DNA of 9,184 nt. Source: Hyphomicrobiales bacterium. Its GTDB lineage: Bacteria; Pseudomonadota; Alphaproteobacteria; Rhizobiales; Beijerinckiaceae. The stretch lies in assembly GCA_028290125.1 (NCBI GenBank), contig JAQGKM010000002.1, positions 1-9,184 of the forward strand, in the 5' to 3' direction. Below the pieces are notes generated by a model that ran no database searches, was not told the DNA's origin, and saw only the letters and a program-made list of their open reading frames with translations. Position numbers and translations under genes: made by a program. Below are positions 5,540-9,184 of this stretch, piece after piece. Positions within the stretch are counted from its first letter, which is position 1. Every line of letters begins with the position of its first letter.

Positions 5540-7108
5540 ATGAGCGCGCTTCGTCTCATCCTCGGCGACCAGCTGACGCGCGACATCTCCGCCCTCGACG
5601 GGCTGGACGCAAGCCAGGACACAATCCTCTTCGTGGAAGCGCATGACGAAACGGTCTACGCGCCGCATCACAAGCAGAAGATCGCCTTCATCCTCTCGGC
5701 CATGCGCCATTTCGCCGATGCCTTGCGCGCCGAGGGCCTGCGTGTCGATTACGTGAAGCTGGACGACGCCGGCAATACCGGCTCGTTCACCGGCGAGACG
5801 GCGCGTGCGCTGGCGCGCCATGCCTGCACGCGCGTCGTCGTGACGGAGCCGGGTGAGTGGCGCGTGCTCGACATGATGCGCGGCTGGAGCGAGGCGTTCG
5901 GCGTACCGGTCGAGATCCGCGACGACGATCGCTTCTTCTGTTCGCGCGGCCGCTTCGCGCGCTGGGCGGAGGGACGCAAATCCTACCGCATGGAATTCTT
6001 CTACCGCGAGATGCGGCGCGAGACCGGGCTGTTGATGGAGAGCGACGACCCCGTCGGTGGCCAGTGGAATTTCGATCACGACAATCGCAAGGCCCTGCCG
6101 GCGGGCGTCAAGCCGCCGCCGCGCGCGCGCTTTGCGCCAGACGAGATCACGCGCGACGTCATGGCGCTTGTCGCCGCGCGGTTCGCCAACCATTTCGGCG
6201 ACCTCGACACCTTCGGGTGGGCGGTGACGCGCGAGGGCGCGCTCGAGGCGCTGAACTATTTCATCGATGCCTGCCTGCCGCTCTATGGCGATTATCAGGA
6301 CGCCATGAAGCAGGGCGAACCGTTTCTGTTTCACGCGGCGATATCGCCTTACCTCAATTGCGGCCTGCTGACGCCGCGCGAGATCTGCGTCGCGGCGGAA
6401 CGCGCCTTCCGCAAGGGCGCCGCGCCGCTCAACGCCGTCGAGGGCTTCATTCGCCAGATCCTCGGCTGGCGCGAATATGTGCGCGGCATCTACTGGCTGC
6501 GCATGCCCGATTACGCGCACAGCAATGCGCTCGAGGCGCATCGCCCGCTGCCCTGGTGCTACTGGAGCGGGGAGACGCACATGAACTGCGTGGCGCAGGT
6601 CGTGAAGGAGACGCGCGTCAACGCCTACGCGCATCACATCCAGCGGCTGATGGTCACCGGCACGTTCGGGCTCATCGCCGGGATCGAACCGCGCGAGGTC
6701 GAGGAATGGTATCTCGCGGTCTATGCGGACGCCTATGAATGGGTCGAGCTGCCCAACACACATGGCATGGCGCTGTTCGCCGACGGCGGCCTGCTCGCGT
6801 CCAAACCCTACGCAGCGTCCGGCGCCTACATCGATCGCATGTCGGACTATTGCGGCAGCTGCGCCTATGACGTGCGCAAGAAGACGGGACCCGGCGCCTG
6901 CCCGTTCAACCTGCTCTACTGGCGCTTCATGATCGTCAACGAAGAGCGGCTGTCGAAAAATCCGCGCATGGCGATGACCTACCGGACATTGGCCAAGATG
7001 GAACCGGCGCGTCGCGCCACGATCCTGCACGAGGCCGACGCTTTTCTCGATGCGCTGGCGAGTGGCGACGAGGCGCACGGGCCGGGCCAGACATCGCTCG
7101 ACCTGTGA
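5540..7108 (+). CDS. phrB: FeS-type bacterial (6-4) photolyase / cryptochrome (PhrB/CryB family)
   Basis: A 522-residue flavoprotein of the FeS-BCP family (PhrB, CryB), which repairs (6-4) photoproducts in DNA with light or acts as a light sensor. It contains an N-terminal Rossmann-like domain (about 1-130, opening ALRLILGDQLT) that holds the lumazine antenna in relatives, a helical FAD domain, and a [4Fe-4S] site. The four cluster cysteines are C350 (HMNCV), C438 and C441 (DYCGSC) and C454 (GACPF). These match the numbers I recall for Agrobacterium PhrB, as do H365-H366 (AYAHHIQRL), where relatives have the lesion-site histidine. This agreement supports the ATG at 5540 over the in-frame ATG at 5474. 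The latter would leave only 16 bp to the DUF2256 gene and swallow the inverted repeat. No strong Shine-Dalgarno precedes either start. Repair enzyme versus CryB-like signalling cannot be separated by sequence alone. Confidence 0.95.
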   Translation: MSALRLILGDQLTRDISALDGLDASQDTILFVEAHDETVYAPHHKQKIAFILSAMRHFADALRAEGLRVDYVKLDDAGNTGSFTGETARALARHACTRVVVTEPGEWRVLDMMRGWSEAFGVPVEIRDDDRFFCSRGRFARWAEGRKSYRMEFFYREMRRETGLLMESDDPVGGQWNFDHDNRKALPAGVKPPPRARFAPDEITRDVMALVAARFANHFGDLDTFGWAVTREGALEALNYFIDACLPLYGDYQDAMKQGEPFLFHAAISPYLNCGLLTPREICVAAERAFRKGAAPLNAVEGFIRQILGWREYVRGIYWLRMPDYAHSNALEAHRPLPWCYWSGETHMNCVAQVVKETRVNAYAHHIQRLMVTGTFGLIAGIEPREVEEWYLAVYADAYEWVELPNTHGMALFADGGLLASKPYAASGAYIDRMSDYCGSCAYDVRKKTGPGACPFNLLYWRFMIVNEERLSKNPRMAMTYRTLAKMEPARRATILHEADAFLDALASGDEAHGPGQTSLDL

Positions 7109-7116
7109 CCGATAGT

Positions 7117-7178
7117 ATAGATTCTGCCGTAACGTAAATAGCGTACTTGACCCGAATGTTGGAACCGTACGAATCTAT
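7117..7178. repeat. 8-bp inverted repeat ATAGATTC / GAATCTAT
   Basis: ATAGATTC (7117-7124) and GAATCTAT (7171-7178) are exact reverse complements enclosing 46 bp, beginning nine bases after the photolyase stop. The enclosed segment also has two GTAC tetramers. It could be paired regulatory half-sites or a short decayed element; the large loop makes a terminator unlikely. Confidence 0.3.
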
Positions 7179-7226
7179 TGTCATCGCCCAAGCTGTTAAC
7201 ATTCAATGAAGTATACGACCCATTAG

Positions 7227-7255
7227 CGATCAATATATTTTCAAAATACGATCAA
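7227..7255. promoter_or_regulatory. Palindrome TATTTT-C-AAAATA flanked by direct repeats CGATCAA
   Basis: CGATCAA occurs at 7227-7233 and at 7249-7255, 22 bp apart and on the same face of the helix. Between them is a perfect palindrome, TATTTT (7236-7241), C, AAAATA (7243-7248). The symmetry and spacing resemble an operator for a dimeric or tandem-binding regulator of the chemoreceptor gene 76 bp downstream. It is not an FNR/FixK box, because the TTGAT half is missing. Confidence 0.4.
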
Positions 7256-7330
7256 AATAGCGGCGATGAACGGTGACGCCCAAGTTCGATTCGGGTAATG
7301 TGCCTAAATGTTTCGCTCAAGGTGATCTAC

Positions 7331-8938
7331 ATGTCGAACGCTGGCGCAGCCCTCTCCGAACGTCTCCATTTCATGCAGTTCAATGACAGGTCCCGGTCTG
7401 TCTTGCGTGAACTGTCGCCTCTCATCGAATCCAGCATCGAGGCTGCGCTGCAGCCCTTTTATGGACAGATCCGCGAAACGCCCGCGCTGCGCGCCTTGTT
7501 CAAGGACGAGCGCCACATTGAATCGGCGCAGGTGCGTCAGCACGCGCACTGGAAAATGATCACCTCTGCCGAGTTCGACGCCACCTATGAAAAGGCGGTT
7601 CTCACCGTAGGCCGCACGCATGCGCGCATTGGCCTGGAGCCGCGCTGGTATATCGGCGGCTATGCGCTGATCGTCGATCAGTTGATCAAAACCATCGTCA
7701 GCGACCGCGAATCGACCTTCCTGAAACGCGTGCGCAACGATCCCCAGGCGCTGGGTGAGGCCATCGGCACGCTGGTGAAAGCCGCCTTCCTCGACATGGA
7801 TGTCGCCATCTCGACGTATCTCGACACGCTCGCCGAAGAACGTCGCGTGCTGGAAGAGGAACGCACCGCCGTCGCTCGGCGCCAGACCGAAGCGCTGACC
7901 GCGCTGACAGCGTCCCTTTCGCAACTCGCACGGGGCGATCTCAACACGCGGCTCAATGGCGAAATCGCGCCGGAGTTCAGCGTGATGCGGACCGAGTTCA
8001 ACGACACGATGTCCAAGCTGCATGAGGTCATCGGCGCCGTGCTCGGCTCGATGCACGCCATCGAAAGCGGAAATCAGGAACTCGCGCAGGCGTCGGACGA
8101 TCTGGCGCGCCGCACCGAGCAGCAGGCCGCCTCGCTTGAAGAGACGACCGCCGCACTCGCGCAGATCACGCAGGGCGTGAAATTGACGACCGACGGCGTG
8201 ACCCACGCCCGCACGGTGGCGTCGACCGCGACCAAGGACGCGGCGCACACGAGCGAGATCGTCGCGCGCTCCAAGATCGCCATGCACGAGATCGAGACCG
8301 CGACGGGGCAGATCGGAAAGATCACCGACGTCATCGACGAGATCGCGTTCCAGACCAACCTCCTCGCGCTGAATGCCGGCGTCGAGGCGGCGCGCGCCGG
8401 CGAGAGCGGACGTGGTTTCGCCGTCGTGGCGACAGAAGTTCGCTCTCTGGCGCAGCGCGCTTCGCAGTCCGCCAAGGACATCAAATCCCTCATCGACCAT
8501 GCGACCTCCACCGTCGCGGATGGCGTGAGCCTCGTCCTCAACACGGAAGATGCGCTCGGCCGCTTCGTCGGCCAGGTTCAGGAAATCACCAAGATCATCG
8601 GCTCCATCGCCGAGACGGCGCAGGATCAGGCCACCGGATTGAGCGAAGTCAATATCGCGATCGGCGATCTCGACCGCGCGACGCAGCAGAATGCCGCCAT
8701 GGTCGAGCAGTCTACGGCCGCCACGCAGTCGCTTTCGGATGAGGCTTCGCGACTGGCGTCTCAGCTGAGCTTCTTCAGGACGGGCGCGTCAGCCTCGAGC
8801 GAACCGGTCATGCTGCGCGCTCGCAAGGTTGAGCGTCCCGCGCCCGCAGCTCCCGCACGCCCACGCGAGAAGCGCGTGGTCAACGGCCGCCCGCAGCCTG
8901 CACCGCAGGACAACGACAAGGGCTGGACTGAATTCTAG
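7331..8938 (+). CDS. Soluble globin-coupled methyl-accepting chemotaxis protein (HemAT-like)
   Basis: A 535-residue cytoplasmic chemoreceptor, with no membrane segment. Residues about 10-165 form a globin-coupled sensor domain. H97 in VGRTHARIGLEPRWYIGGYAL is the likely proximal heme ligand, and Y44 in PFYGQI is a candidate distal tyrosine. A coiled linker (165-190) leads to a HAMP-like segment (about 190-235, LARGDLNTRLNG). The MCP signalling domain runs to about 485, with the conserved tip DEIAFQTNLLALNAGVEAARAGESGRGFAVVATEVRSLA at about 336-374. A Pro/Arg-rich tether ends in GWTEF, a W-x-x-F pentapeptide of the type that docks CheR/CheB. It likely senses oxygen or redox state and drives CheA. 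The start is placed at ATG 7331, with AAGGTGA five bases upstream, rather than at 7298, which lacks a ribosome site. No other chemotaxis gene is nearby. A terminator follows. Confidence 0.93.
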   Translation: MSNAGAALSERLHFMQFNDRSRSVLRELSPLIESSIEAALQPFYGQIRETPALRALFKDERHIESAQVRQHAHWKMITSAEFDATYEKAVLTVGRTHARIGLEPRWYIGGYALIVDQLIKTIVSDRESTFLKRVRNDPQALGEAIGTLVKAAFLDMDVAISTYLDTLAEERRVLEEERTAVARRQTEALTALTASLSQLARGDLNTRLNGEIAPEFSVMRTEFNDTMSKLHEVIGAVLGSMHAIESGNQELAQASDDLARRTEQQAASLEETTAALAQITQGVKLTTDGVTHARTVASTATKDAAHTSEIVARSKIAMHEIETATGQIGKITDVIDEIAFQTNLLALNAGVEAARAGESGRGFAVVATEVRSLAQRASQSAKDIKSLIDHATSTVADGVSLVLNTEDALGRFVGQVQEITKIIGSIAETAQDQATGLSEVNIAIGDLDRATQQNAAMVEQSTAATQSLSDEASRLASQLSFFRTGASASSEPVMLRARKVERPAPAAPARPREKRVVNGRPQPAPQDNDKGWTEF

Positions 8939-8965
8939 GTCCTTACGGTCACGGACACATTGCAG

Positions 8966-8994
8966 AAGGCCGGCTTCATGTCGGCCTTTTTCTT
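8966..8994 (+). terminator. Intrinsic terminator of the chemoreceptor gene
   Basis: AAGGCCGGC (8966-8974) pairs with GTCGGCCTT (8980-8988), giving a 9-bp stem with one G-U pair and a TTCAT loop. It is followed by a T-rich run (8987-8994, TTTTTCTT), 28 bp after the stop codon. This is a classic rho-independent terminator. Confidence 0.9.
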
Positions 8995-9184
8995 CACCAT
9001 GACATGACGCAGCGTCACCAACCCGTTGACTCAGAGTTACACGCCGATCGACCCGCACGCTGGACTCGCGCCCAGCAAGCAAAGACTGCCGCAGAGTCAA
9101 TTAAATCAGGCACTTTTTGACGTTTATCTGACCGTAAGCGTAGGCATTCTTTAACGGGTATGTGCGAGTCTTTGTCTTGTCGGA
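8995..9184. other. Terminal 190 bp with no supported gene; possible promoter of a gene beyond the window
   Basis: No coding region with alphaproteobacterial codon character is visible on either strand. A+T content rises from about 9095. TTGACG (9117-9122) followed 18 bp later by TAGGCA (9141-9146) is a weak sigma-70-like candidate pointing right, and an ATG lies at 9159, eight codons from the edge. TTGACTC (9026-9032) and GAGTCAA (9094-9100) form a distant inverted repeat. All of these are weak signals. Confidence 0.3.

Larger units (their letters stand above)
7109..7330 (+). other. AT-rich intergenic region, likely promoter region of the chemoreceptor gene
   Basis: This 222-bp stretch is clearly richer in A+T than the flanking genes, as expected for a promoter region. 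It contains a weak sigma-70-like candidate (CTTGACC at 7146-7152 with GAATCT at 7171-7176) but no convincing -10. It also holds an 8-bp inverted repeat (7117-7178) and a palindrome flanked by direct repeats (7227-7255), listed separately. No intrinsic terminator for the photolyase gene is evident, and no ORF with coding character was seen. Confidence 0.5.

Noticed and set aside
5024..7078. 684-codon open frame on the minus strand
   Set aside because: It lies antisense to thiE, DUF2256 and the photolyase gene, all with clear family motifs. Its translation is rich in Arg, His and Ala, as expected from reading GC-rich codons backwards.
7161..7197. EcfG-type general stress promoter (GGAAC...GTT)
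   Set aside because: GGAAC at 7161 and GTT at 7195 are 29 bp apart, too far for the usual 16-18 bp spacing.
7236..7255. FNR/FixK-type box upstream of the oxygen-sensing receptor
   Set aside because: ATCAA half-sites are present, but no TTGAT half lies at the right spacing, so the TTGAT-N4-ATCAA consensus is not met.
7304..8544. 398- and 156-codon minus-strand frames opposite the chemoreceptor
   Set aside because: Antisense to a globin-MCP with unmistakable motifs; no conserved features of their own.
8789..9100. 103-codon minus-strand frame at the right end
   Set aside because: It runs through the chemoreceptor 3' end and its terminator, with no SD or family motif.

Overview
The window looks like chromosomal DNA of a GC-rich alphaproteobacterium, most likely of the order Hyphomicrobiales (Rhizobiales). 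The evidence is the codon bias, the alphaproteobacterial form of ThiE, a PhrB/CryB-type iron-sulfur photolyase whose cluster cysteines fall at the numbers I recall for Agrobacterium PhrB, a SlyX protein ending in PPHY, and a soluble globin-coupled chemotaxis receptor. No rRNA, tRNA, CRISPR array, insertion sequence or phage gene is visible. I judge it an ordinary core/accessory region whose interest lies in gene pairings and small regulatory structures; I see no clearly new large system.

Layout. Positions 1-335 hold the 3' end of a DUF3142-like gene. It converges on an unrecognised 119-residue gene on the minus strand (341-700). Reading rightwards follow slyX (808-1038) and a type I isopentenyl-diphosphate isomerase gene, idi (1100-1699). 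A small hairpin there covers the idi ribosome binding site.

Copper block (1724-5282). A near-canonical CueR-type promoter (TTGACC, 19-bp spacer, TAGCTC, dyad in the spacer) lies just after idi. It faces a Cu+-exporting P1B-1 ATPase with two YHS domains and a CPMH/CPICGM metal-binding domain at its N terminus. Ten bases after the ATPase gene comes a secreted DUF305 (CopM-like) protein gene, and one base after that thiE, thiamine phosphate synthase. The spacing suggests one copper-induced transcript that exports Cu+, buffers it in the periplasm and also makes ThiE.

Photolyase block (5299-7108). A 52-residue four-cysteine DUF2256 protein (minus strand) and an FeS-type (6-4) photolyase/cryptochrome (plus strand) are divergently transcribed. 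The 82-bp gap between them contains a perfect 8-bp inverted repeat that could be a shared operator.

Aerotaxis block (7109-9184). An AT-rich 222-bp intergenic region with several repeat structures precedes a soluble methyl-accepting protein with a globin sensor domain and a C-terminal GWTEF tail, probably an oxygen or redox sensor for taxis. It ends at a clear intrinsic terminator. The last 190 bp contain no gene I can support.
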